A stretch of DNA of 7,404 nt from a bacterium (lineage in GTDB: Bacteria > CSSED10-310 > JAJRTK01), in assembly GCA_024278345.1 (NCBI GenBank), contig JAJRTK010000476.1, forward strand, positions 1 to 7,404. Reading direction: 5' to 3'. The stretch's first letter is position 1. Each line of letters opens with the position of its first letter. The notes under the pieces were generated by a model. That model did not search any database. It was not told where the DNA came from and saw nothing but the letters and a program-made list of their open reading frames with translations. Shown in pieces: positions 1 to 5,692 of the stretch. Made by a program: the position numbers and the translations under genes.

Positions 1-152
1 GACCTATCAGATCCGGTTGACAAGTCCACGCACGAAAGGAACCCACCGTTCAATTCCGTGAATCCCGTCCAGCCCGCCACCGGCAAGATGCCGGTGCCAC
101 CAGGGCGGCACCGCGGAGTGTAAAGCAAAAACGGGGGGATTTGATAGGTCCC
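1..152 (+). mobile_element. MITE-like repeat element, copy A (left end cut by window edge)
   Basis: The stretch is a non-coding element whose second copy lies inverted at 3328-3481. Four blocks match copy B: 1-23 (23 of 23 identical), 78-101 (24 of 24, containing a hairpin), 119-132 (TGTAAAGCAAAAAC) and 139-152 (ATTTGATAGGTCCC). The right end TGATAGGTCCC is the inverted repeat of the left end GGGACCTATCA, of which two G residues must lie just outside the window. With those two bases the element is 154 bp, exactly the length of copy B. The spacers between blocks are clearly diverged but of equal length (54, 17 and about 6 bp). It carries no plausible protein gene. The right flank is CAAGAGCA; the left flank is outside the window, so a target duplication cannot be tested. 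It ends 93 bp before the TTG start of the ATPase gene. Confidence 0.75.
79..95. repeat. Perfect hairpin at the centre of repeat copy A
   Basis: ACCGGCA and TGCCGGT form a 7-bp perfect stem around the loop AGA. The same hairpin sits at the same internal position of copy B (3385-3401). Conservation while the surrounding spacers have drifted suggests that it matters for the element, for example as RNA structure or a protein binding site. That role is inferred. No T run follows, so it is not a standard intrinsic terminator. Confidence 0.7.
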
Positions 153-204
153 CAAGAGCAGGCATCCCCGATCTGCCCCTTGCTTGGTACGAGGATGTTC
201 CACT

Positions 205-249
205 ATGGTAATGAAAACTTTGTTTAGAGCCCAGAGGTTCCCGCGTTGA
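205..249 (+). CDS. Possible 14-residue leader ORF ahead of the ATPase gene
   Basis: An ATG at 205 opens a 14-codon frame, MVMKTLFRAQRFPR, that ends in TGA at 247-249. The stop overlaps the TTG start of the next gene (TTGA at 246-249), the geometry seen in translational coupling. GAGG at 191-194 lies about 10 bases upstream and could act as a weak ribosome binding site. Nothing else supports it, and short ORFs of this size arise by chance. Confidence 0.15.
   Translation: MVMKTLFRAQRFPR
233..237 (+). promoter_or_regulatory. Ribosome binding site supporting the TTG start
   Basis: AGAGG stands 8 bases before TTG at 246. It is the reason for accepting a TTG start: the encoded protein then begins directly with the receiver-fold strand (residues 7-12, VLVVDD), and no ATG or GTG nearby gives a better N terminus. 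Confidence 0.55.
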
Positions 250-1802
250 GAATAGCAGCGTCTGTTCTGGTGGTCGATGATAGCGCCCTGCATCGTAAGC
301 AGATGGCTTCCCTCCTTCAGCGTCAAGGCTACGACGCCAAGTTGGCGGCTTCCGCCTCGGAGGCTTTCAGACTTTTGTTGAGGGAGTCCGTGTTCTTGGT
401 CATAGCAAGTGCCAAAATGCCGCGCTGGCAGGCTTTTGCCATGGCAAAACAGATGAAGGAGGCTCCTCGGCTCCAGCATATACCATTTTTCCTGATCATG
501 CCCCGGACAATCAGGAATCCGAAAGTGGAAGGGTTTCTGGAAAAATATGTGGACGAGACATTTGTCCAGCCGATCCAGGTGGCTCCATTTTTGGAAAAGG
601 TCGATGGTCACGCTAGAAGGGTGCCCGATCCCGTGGCGCCCAAGCCCTCTTTGCCAGAGAATCGGGCTGGTGCTCTTCCCGGGGCTCCCAAGAATCGGGC
701 TGGTGCTCTTCCCGGGGCTCCCAAGGAAGGATCTACTCCTTTTTCCCCGCCATCCCGCACTGAAGCGCCCCTTTCCCCCTTGTCCCCTGCCAGTTCCCTG
801 GCGATGCGGCCATCCCCTCCGGTGACGGAAGCTGCCGCTTCGCCGGCCGAGGCTGGCGAGCGGGAATCGCGGACGATGATTGCCGAGCTCGAGGCAGAGG
901 CGAATCGCCAGCTCCTTGGCGTTTTGCGGGGATCCCGGGCGCCGGTAGAGCATACCGTGGATGCCGACCAAGGCGGATATCTCAATTATTTTGGGTTCCG
1001 GTTCAGGCCCTTTTCCAACACTCCAGACGACCGTTTTTACTACTCGAGCTCCGAACATTCCAAGGCATTGCTCCGGTTGAGCTACGTCGTGGAAAACATG
1101 GAGGGGCTCGCGACTTTGATAGGCAACATCGGCGCCGGGAAGACGACGCTGGCCAGAAGATTGCTCGCCTCCTTGGATCCCGACGAATTCGAAGCAGCTC
1201 TCATGGTCATTGTCCACTCCAGCGTGACTCCGGATTGGTTGCTCCACCGTGTCTCTACGGAGCTGGGAGTAATCAACGCCCCGAAGGACAAGCTCCAGCT
1301 CATCGGCGAGCTTTACCGGCGCTTGATCGAAATCCATCAGGAGGGCCGTAGGGCCGTCATCCTCATCGACGAGGCCCAAATGCTGCAAACCAGGGCTCTC
1401 ATGGAGGAGCTCCGGGGACTCTTGAATCTCGAAGTGCCGGGCAAAAAGCTGTTGACCTTTGTCCTGTTCGGTCTATCGAGCCTCGACGATGTCTTGAACC
1501 TCGACCCGCCGCTGCGGCAGAGGGTCGCCATTCGATATCGCCTTCTCTCTTTCGATCGCCCCACCGTGGCCGACTATGTGATGCACCGCATGAGAATTGC
1601 CGGCGTGGATGAGGAGCTTTTCGCGACGGAGGCGCTCGATCTCATCTATGCCAAGTCTCACGGCATCCCAAGGCTCATCAACACGCTCTGCAACAATTGC
1701 TTGCTGGAGGCCTATTTGGGGGGCGAGGAACTGGTGAGCCGAGAGCTTGTCGTCACGGTTTGTGACAGCCTTTTGCTCGAAGCCGCGGTCACGGAGCCAT
1801 AG
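246..1802 (+). CDS. Degenerate receiver domain fused to ExeA/GspA-type AAA+ ATPase
   Basis: The 518-residue protein has two domains. Residues 5-120 resemble a response-regulator receiver: the acidic pair D11-D12 is present in VLVVDDS, but the phospho-acceptor position in LVIASAKMP is Ser55, the Thr/Ser switch region reads LIMPR, and the usual Lys before Pro is Gln108. It is therefore probably not phosphorylated. Residues 125-240 form a Pro/Ala/Ser/Glu-rich linker containing two exact copies of NRAGALPGAPK. Residues 245-510 match the ExeA/GspA AAA+ family: YFGFRFRPFSNTPDDRFYY at 248-266, Walker A GNIGAGKTT at 293-301, Walker B VILIDEAQ at 371-378, LRQRV at 423-427, and GIPRLINTLCNN at 473-484. 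The family uses ATP hydrolysis in secretion or pilus assembly and peptidoglycan remodelling. No membrane segment or peptidoglycan-binding domain follows here, so this protein is probably cytoplasmic. No secretion genes are adjacent; the process served is unknown. murG follows after 64 bp on the same strand. Confidence 0.85.
   Translation: MRIAASVLVVDDSALHRKQMASLLQRQGYDAKLAASASEAFRLLLRESVFLVIASAKMPRWQAFAMAKQMKEAPRLQHIPFFLIMPRTIRNPKVEGFLEKYVDETFVQPIQVAPFLEKVDGHARRVPDPVAPKPSLPENRAGALPGAPKNRAGALPGAPKEGSTPFSPPSRTEAPLSPLSPASSLAMRPSPPVTEAAASPAEAGERESRTMIAELEAEANRQLLGVLRGSRAPVEHTVDADQGGYLNYFGFRFRPFSNTPDDRFYYSSSEHSKALLRLSYVVENMEGLATLIGNIGAGKTTLARRLLASLDPDEFEAALMVIVHSSVTPDWLLHRVSTELGVINAPKDKLQLIGELYRRLIEIHQEGRRAVILIDEAQMLQTRALMEELRGLLNLEVPGKKLLTFVLFGLSSLDDVLNLDPPLRQRVAIRYRLLSFDRPTVADYVMHRMRIAGVDEELFATEALDLIYAKSHGIPRLINTLCNNCLLEAYLGGEELVSRELVVTVCDSLLLEAAVTEP
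658..725 (+). repeat. Perfect 33-bp tandem duplication inside the ATPase-gene linker
   Basis: The unit at 660-692 is repeated without a mismatch at 693-725, and the identity extends 2 bp to the left (658-659 match 691-692). It keeps the reading frame and encodes NRAGALPGAPK twice (residues 139-149 and 150-160). Perfect DNA identity including third codon positions points to a recent duplication or a locus that still expands and contracts. Confidence 0.95.
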
Positions 1803-1866
1803 CGCGAGGGGGGAAGGGCGGCTCCCGGGCCTCTCCCTTCTGGGAGATCGGGACGGAGACAAGATC

Positions 1867-3018
1867 ATGGCGCGACCCCTGAAAGTTGTCCTGAGCTGTG
1901 GAGGTACCGGCGGCCATATCATGCCGGCGCTGGCCGTGGCGGCTCGGCTACGCCAGCTCGATCCGCCCGCCGAGGTCTCCTTTGTGGGGACGGCGGATCG
2001 GCTGGAGGCCAAACTGATCCCAGATGCCGGGTACCTTCTCAGGACCATTGATGTGAGGGGATTCGCACGGTCTCTTCGGCCAAGGAGCCTTTTGCGCAAC
2101 GGGGCTTTGCTGTTGCGGTTGGCGAGTTTGGCCCCCCTTCGTCAAGCCAGGGGGATCTTGCGGGAGCTTCGCCCCGACCTCGTTCTGGGGACGGGGGGAT
2201 ATGTCACGGGGCCGGTCTTGTTGGCTGCGGCCCTCAGGCGTCTCCCCACGATGATCCTGGAACAGAACGCCAATCCGGGACTGACGAACCGCCTACTGGC
2301 GCCCGTTGTGCGGCGGATCGGCCTGCCTCACGAGACGGCTCACCCCTTCTGGGCCAAGCGTGCCCACAAGACGGTGGTGGTTGGCAACCCCGTGCGCCAG
2401 GCAATTTTGGAGACGACAAGGGCGGAAGGAATTCGACGCCTGGGCCTCGATTCCGCACGAAGGACACTGGGTTGTTTAGGCGGTAGCCTGGGTTCGCGAA
2501 TGCTCAACGAAAGATTCCAGCAGTTGCTCCGGGCACCTGAGTTAGCGAGCTTTTCTGGGCAGCTCCAAGCGGTCCACGGCTGCGGCACGAGATTCCTGGG
2601 GGAAGTCGAGGAGGCTGGGGCAGAGGGAACCTTTCCATGCCGTCTCCTTGATTTCATCCAGGACATGGGAGCCTTTTACGCAGCGATGGATCTGCTGGTC
2701 TGCCGCGGCGGCGCCACGACTCTGGCGGAAGCGACCGCCCGGGGGATTCCCATGGTCGTCGTCCCTTGGGAAGGTGCTTCGAACGCCGAGCAGAAAGAGA
2801 ATGCGGCCCGCTTGGTGGAGCATGGAGCCGCCATTGTGCTTTCGGAATCCGAAGTCGCCAGCGGAAAGCTGAGGAAAACCGTCGCCGAGCTTTTCCATGA
2901 ACCGCGAAAACTGGCCGAAATGCGCCGCTGCTCTTCCGCGGTCGGCGCTCCTCGAGCCGCACAGGCAGTGGTTGATGAACTCCTTGGATTGGCGGAAGCC
3001 AAAGGAAATACTCAATAA
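1867..3018 (+). CDS. murG: MurG, UDP-GlcNAc:lipid I N-acetylglucosamine transferase
   Basis: MurG adds GlcNAc from UDP-GlcNAc to lipid I at the cytoplasmic face of the inner membrane, giving lipid II, the last intracellular step of peptidoglycan precursor synthesis. The 383-residue protein has the two-Rossmann (GT-B) layout: the first glycine loop GGTGGH at 12-17, GTGGY at 108-112, LEQNANPGLTNR at 131-142, GNPVR at 173-177, the C-domain loop GGSLGS at 205-210, and the UDP-GlcNAc binding stretch CRGGATTLAEAT at 279-290 followed by P300 and AEQKENA at 307-313. Length is close to the usual 350-390. The ATG at 1867 is chosen because the N-terminal motif follows at the normal distance and GGAG (1855-1858) lies 8 bases upstream; the frame is open back to 1747 but that part overlaps the previous gene. 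No other cell-division or cell-wall genes are nearby, so murG is detached from the usual dcw cluster here. Its 3' end overlaps the convergent PC4-like gene by 7 bp. Confidence 0.96.
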   Translation: MARPLKVVLSCGGTGGHIMPALAVAARLRQLDPPAEVSFVGTADRLEAKLIPDAGYLLRTIDVRGFARSLRPRSLLRNGALLLRLASLAPLRQARGILRELRPDLVLGTGGYVTGPVLLAAALRRLPTMILEQNANPGLTNRLLAPVVRRIGLPHETAHPFWAKRAHKTVVVGNPVRQAILETTRAEGIRRLGLDSARRTLGCLGGSLGSRMLNERFQQLLRAPELASFSGQLQAVHGCGTRFLGEVEEAGAEGTFPCRLLDFIQDMGAFYAAMDLLVCRGGATTLAEATARGIPMVVVPWEGASNAEQKENAARLVEHGAAIVLSESEVASGKLRKTVAELFHEPRKLAEMRRCSSAVGAPRAAQAVVDELLGLAEAKGNTQ

Positions 3019-3242
3019 GTCTCTTCGATTTTTTTGTCGAGTTTTTTCACTAACTCCATGAACTGCGGCCAATTTTCGCAGTGGAATCGGATGCCCTTGC
3101 GGGTGGGGCCGGTGAACTTTTCCGACTCGATGAACTCGCGGAGGTCGGCGTAGAGATTTCCTTTCCATTCAGAGATGGATGCCCGGATGAAGGTGCCGTC
3201 ACGAATCTCAATTCGACCGATTTCGGTTTGCTCGGCAGCCAT
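3012..3242 (-). CDS. PC4-like (transcriptional coactivator p15 family) small protein
   Basis: The 76-residue product fits the PC4 fold: a short polar N terminus, then IRASISEWKGNLYADLREF at 19-37, which matches the family pattern of a beta strand, an S-x-W/F-K-G turn and D-L/I-R-E, then GPTRKGIRF at 45-53 (the usual GxxGI-type strand) and a C-terminal helix (WPQFMELVKKLDKKIEE, 58-74). Family members bind single-stranded DNA and often dimerise; bacterial versions may act in transcription or nucleoid functions, but the role of this one is unknown. The ATG at 3242 is preferred over upstream starts (frame open to 3323) because AGGAG (complement of 3250-3254) lies 7 bases before it and the family domain begins soon after. 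The longer frame would also run through the predicted promoter. It overlaps the convergent murG by 7 bp. Confidence 0.85.
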   Translation of the reverse strand: MAAEQTEIGRIEIRDGTFIRASISEWKGNLYADLREFIESEKFTGPTRKGIRFHCENWPQFMELVKKLDKKIEETY

Positions 3243-3294
3243 GGGTGGTCTCCTTTCTTGAGTGTTGTCGATGGAATGTTGGATCTGACGTGTG

Positions 3295-3323
3295 GACATA
3301 GCGCCGGCCCGTGGGCTTGTCAA
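3295..3323 (-). promoter_or_regulatory. Predicted sigma-70-type promoter for the PC4-like gene
   Basis: Read on the minus strand, a perfect -35 box TTGACA (complement of 3318-3323) is followed after exactly 17 bp by TATGTC (complement of 3295-3300), a weak -10 box. Transcription would start near 3288, leaving a leader of about 45 bases with the AGGAG site. The -35 box overlaps the left target-site duplication of repeat copy B (3320-3327), so the element sits immediately upstream of the promoter. Confidence 0.5.
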
Positions 3324-3327
3324 GACG
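3320..3327. repeat. Left 8-bp target-site duplication of repeat copy B
   Basis: TCAAGACG directly abuts the left terminal repeat GGGACCTATC and is repeated exactly at 3482-3489 after the right terminal repeat. Identity continues for two more bases (GG) only because the element begins with G and the right flank also reads GG. Confidence 0.75.
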
Positions 3328-3481
3328 GGGACCTATCAAATTGTCGTGTTTTTGCTTTACAATTTTCTTCGCCGAAACGGTGGCACCGGCATCTTGCCGG
3401 TGTAGCGCCCTCCGGGCTGCACGGAGCCGGGAAGGAGACCCGCCCCAGCGGTGATGTTGTCAACCGGATCTGATAGGTCCC
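3328..3481 (-). mobile_element. MITE-like repeat element, copy B (complete, 154 bp)
   Basis: This is the complete copy, inverted relative to copy A at 1-152. Terminal inverted repeats are GGGACCTATCAAAT at 3328-3341 and ATCTGATAGGTCCC at 3468-3481 (14 bp, one mismatch). Internal conserved blocks shared with copy A lie at 3348-3361, 3379-3402 (with the hairpin 3385-3401) and 3457-3481. Exact 8-bp direct repeats TCAAGACG flank it, the mark of transposition. No convincing reading frame fills it, so it must be moved by an enzyme encoded elsewhere. An 8-bp duplication is seen with several insertion-sequence families (for example IS66, ISL3 and IS256), so it does not identify the partner. It occupies the region between the PC4-like gene and the TolC-family gene. 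Its end is 85 bp from the PC4 start codon, close to the 93 bp between copy A and its downstream gene. Confidence 0.82.
3385..3401. repeat. Perfect hairpin at the centre of repeat copy B
   Basis: A 7-bp stem ACCGGCA/TGCCGGT closes the loop TCT. It is the reverse complement of the hairpin at 79-95 and occupies the same position (about 81 to 97) within the 154-bp element. Confidence 0.7.
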
Positions 3482-3489
3482 TCAAGACG
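3482..3489. repeat. Right 8-bp target-site duplication of repeat copy B
   Basis: TCAAGACG directly follows the right terminal repeat and is an exact copy of 3320-3327. Confidence 0.75.
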
Positions 3490-3688
3490 GGTCGCTTTTT
3501 TGCCCGGCAATGGTGTTGCTTTGGATGGCTCGTCGTTCTACTTTCGCCCCAGCGGGTTGAGTCGCGTGCTTGCTTTGGAGGGAGGTCTGCAAGAAAAGGC
3601 TCGGTGAAAGCCGGGTCCAATTCGGAACCTCGCCCGCTGTTTGGTGGTGGACTACCCGGATTTCTTATCTGGTGATGGAGTTCGAGTG
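3490..3688. other. Intergenic region upstream of the TolC-family gene
   Basis: With repeat copy B and the PC4 promoter, this completes the 446-bp gene-free stretch from 3243 to 3688. I see no gene and no convincing hairpin-plus-T-run here. A frame is open from 3641 into the TolC gene, but its first 16 codons do not look like part of that protein. TTGCTT near 3520 followed after 17 bp by TACTTT is at best a weak promoter. GGAG at 3677-3680 is the likely ribosome binding site of the next gene. Confidence 0.4.
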
Positions 3689-5371
3689 ATGAAATGGAAG
3701 GTACTGGTTGGCGTGGCACTTTTGGTCTGGGGTCTCCTTGGACAAGCGGATGCGCAGGAGATTGACGCTCGATTTGAGGCCCCCGAAATGGGGTTGACCG
3801 CCGTGGATAGCTCGGCCCAACCCGGCCTGTCGGTGGATGAGCAAACCTCGCTTTTGGCTGGGCGGCCCAAGCTCGAGCTTTCACTCGCCGAGGCCGTCCG
3901 TTTGACCTTGCGGAAAAACCTCAACGCACAGGTAAGGGCACTGGACTGGGTTTCGGCCAAAAGCATTGTGGAGAGCGCCCATGCCGGCTACGATCCGATC
4001 TTCCAGAGTACCACCGAGGCAAATCGGTTCCAAGGTTCCACCACAAGCGCCATCAATTCCGCCGCCGGCCAGTTCATCCAGGAAAAGGTCAAGCTCGACA
4101 CGAGTCTGAGCCAGGTGCTTCCCATCGGCGGGAGTTACAACCTGAGCCTGTCCACGGAGAGAACCAAGACGAACTCGCCCTTTAGCCTTCTCCCAGAATC
4201 CTTTTCGTCCACGTTGACCCTGGCCGTCAATTACCCCCTCCTCAAGGACAGAGGCGGTAAAGCCCTCAAGACGCCCATCAAGCAGGCCGAGAACAATCGC
4301 GACATTGCCGAGCTACAATTGCGCCAAGAGCTCATCAATGCCGTGGCCCAGACGCAGAACGATTATCTTGACCTCATCTTGGCAAGGCAGATCCTGGAGC
4401 TGCGCCTCAAATCCTTGAGCCAGGCCAAGAACCTTTTGGAGATCGCTCGCGCCCAGGAACGAGTCGGCACCATCGCCCCGATTGAAGTCTTGTCGGCCGA
4501 GGCCGGAGTCTCAACGCGGGAAGAGGCCGTCGTGGTTGCGGAAGCCGCCGTTCTCGAGGCCGAGGACGCACTTCGAAGCAGTATGAACCTGCCCGATAGC
4601 CTCGCAATGTGGAAAATCGCCCTGATCCCCTCGGACTCACCCGGAATTCCAGCGCCCGAGCCGGATTTCGAGGCCGCGGTGGAGCAGGCATTTCAGATTC
4701 GCCCCGACTACTTGCAGGCGAAGCTCAACCTGGAAAACTTTCTCTTGGAACTGGGGCTTTCTCGAGACCAAATAAGACCCCAGCTCGATTTCACCGGAAG
4801 CTACTCTTATATCGGTAACTCGAGGTTGAAGCCCACCATCAAGGATGACGGCAACATTGGCCTGGCTCCCGAGGAGGGCATTTTTCTCACCCATATCGAG
4901 GATCTGCTCAGCTTGGACAACCGGGCTTGGAGCGTGTCGTTGACCTACAGTTTACCTCTTCGGAATCGGGCGGCGCGGGGGAAGCTCCAGCGCGACAAGC
5001 TGGCCTACCAGAAGGCGATGCTGCAACTGAGGAATCTCGATCTTGCCATCGTGACTCAGGTGCGCACCGCGCTCCGGACCATCGAATCCAGCAGAAAACG
5101 GCTGGCGGCGGCCTCCATTACCGTACGCCTCCAGGAGCGGCAGCTGGAGGCCGAGCAAAAGAAGTTCCAGGTGGGAACCGCCACCAGCTTTGACGTTCTC
5201 CGCTTTGAGGAAGATCTCCTTTCGGCCCAGACGGGCCAGCGGGAGGCCCTGGTCTCCTTGAACCGAGCCGTATTGGCACTCCATCAGGCTTTGGGGGCGA
5301 CGCTGGAAGTGAACCACATCACCATCGGCGGCGAGGGCTTCCAGATCGCATCCACCGGGCAATCGCCTTAG
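3689..5371 (+). CDS. TolC-family outer-membrane efflux protein
   Basis: The 560-residue protein begins with a Sec signal peptide: K2 and K4, a hydrophobic core at 5-18, and an ADA site at 20-22 predicting cleavage before Q23. Two homologous outer-membrane efflux repeats follow, about 62-300 and 325-540, each with long Ala/Leu/Glu-rich helices. The duplicated signature is visible as VGTIAPIEVLSAEAGV at 259-274 and VGTATSFDVLRFEEDLLSAQ at 495-514. Strand-like stretches at 135-185 and 365-425 would supply the membrane barrel. Such proteins trimerise into an outer-membrane channel with a periplasmic tunnel and work with an inner-membrane pump and an adaptor. Neither partner gene is in the window, so drug, metal or protein export cannot be told apart. 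The ATG at 3689 is chosen because it starts the signal peptide and has GGAG 8 bases upstream; the frame is open back to 3641. At 560 residues it is longer than the usual 420-500, partly from the 40-residue polar stretch after the signal peptide and an insertion near 376-410. Confidence 0.92.
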   Translation: MKWKVLVGVALLVWGLLGQADAQEIDARFEAPEMGLTAVDSSAQPGLSVDEQTSLLAGRPKLELSLAEAVRLTLRKNLNAQVRALDWVSAKSIVESAHAGYDPIFQSTTEANRFQGSTTSAINSAAGQFIQEKVKLDTSLSQVLPIGGSYNLSLSTERTKTNSPFSLLPESFSSTLTLAVNYPLLKDRGGKALKTPIKQAENNRDIAELQLRQELINAVAQTQNDYLDLILARQILELRLKSLSQAKNLLEIARAQERVGTIAPIEVLSAEAGVSTREEAVVVAEAAVLEAEDALRSSMNLPDSLAMWKIALIPSDSPGIPAPEPDFEAAVEQAFQIRPDYLQAKLNLENFLLELGLSRDQIRPQLDFTGSYSYIGNSRLKPTIKDDGNIGLAPEEGIFLTHIEDLLSLDNRAWSVSLTYSLPLRNRAARGKLQRDKLAYQKAMLQLRNLDLAIVTQVRTALRTIESSRKRLAAASITVRLQERQLEAEQKKFQVGTATSFDVLRFEEDLLSAQTGQREALVSLNRAVLALHQALGATLEVNHITIGGEGFQIASTGQSP

Positions 5372-5431
5372 CCTCTTCCCGGTGGAGGTGAGCGACGGGA
5401 GTGGACCTCAACCCAAGGGAAGATCCGTGCT

Positions 5432-5692
5432 CTAGCCCAATTCGCCACCCTCGAGGAAATCTGTCTTGTCTCCCCGCTGACTACCTGTGCCTTCGCCGCC
5501 TCTCGATCCCGCGATCCGGTATTTCTCAGAGGCCCACTCCCCCAGATCGATGAGCTTGCACCGCTCCGAGCAGAAGGGGCGGTACGGGTTGCGGGAGCCA
5601 AAAATGGCCGCCTTCCGGCAAGTGGGGCAGGGAACAGTCTGGGGAACACTTTCAATACCGCGTGACCGTAGGTTGGATGGATGACTCTTCAT
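5432..5692 (-). CDS. yacG: YacG-like zinc-binding protein (DNA gyrase inhibitor family)
   Basis: The 86-residue product contains the YacG zinc site: CPTC at 22-25, 15 residues, then CSERC at 41-45, giving C-x2-C-x15-C-x3-C. It is followed by the family stretch [15 protein letters not shown] at 46-60. In E. coli YacG binds GyrB and inhibits gyrase; carrying that role over to this protein is by family only. The protein is longer than typical YacG (about 65 residues) owing to a 20-residue polar N terminus and a Gly/Glu-rich tail after residue 60. The ATG at 5692 is the first standard start in the frame and has GGGAG on the minus strand about 9 bases upstream. The frame stays open without a standard start for another 41 codons, to a TAA at 5816-5818. 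coaE, a common neighbour in Proteobacteria, is not seen. It converges on the TolC-family gene with a 60-bp gap. Confidence 0.85.
   Translation of the reverse strand: MKSHPSNLRSRGIESVPQTVPCPTCRKAAIFGSRNPYRPFCSERCKLIDLGEWASEKYRIAGSRGGEGTGSQRGDKTDFLEGGELG

Noticed and set aside
1747-1866. Upstream start for murG within the ATPase gene
   Set aside because: The extra 40 residues are unlike MurG, overlap the ATPase coding end, and the ATG at 1867 has a good ribosome binding site.
1473-2099. 208-codon open frame on the minus strand across the ATPase gene end and murG
   Set aside because: It is antisense to two well-supported genes and its translation is Arg/Pro-rich with no recognisable motif, as expected from GC-rich shadow frames.
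3019-3050. T runs after the murG stop as an intrinsic terminator
   Set aside because: The T runs are Lys codons of the convergent PC4-like gene and the only nearby pairing is about 4 bp, too weak for a terminator stem.
2542-3168. 208-codon minus-strand frame across murG and the PC4-like gene
   Set aside because: It overlaps clear MurG motifs and the PC4 domain in other frames and has no protein character of its own.
1-3489. Composite transposon made of the two inverted elements and the genes between them
   Set aside because: Copy B alone carries an 8-bp target duplication, so it moved independently; no transposase is present and the left flank of copy A cannot be seen.
3357-3884. 175-codon minus-strand frame between the PC4-like and TolC-family genes
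   Set aside because: It crosses repeat copy B and the TolC signal-peptide region, is rich in Pro and Arg, and has no family features.
5372-5431. Terminator between the TolC-family gene and yacG
   Set aside because: GAGGT and ACCTC could pair over a 15-base loop, but the stem is short and no T run follows on either strand.
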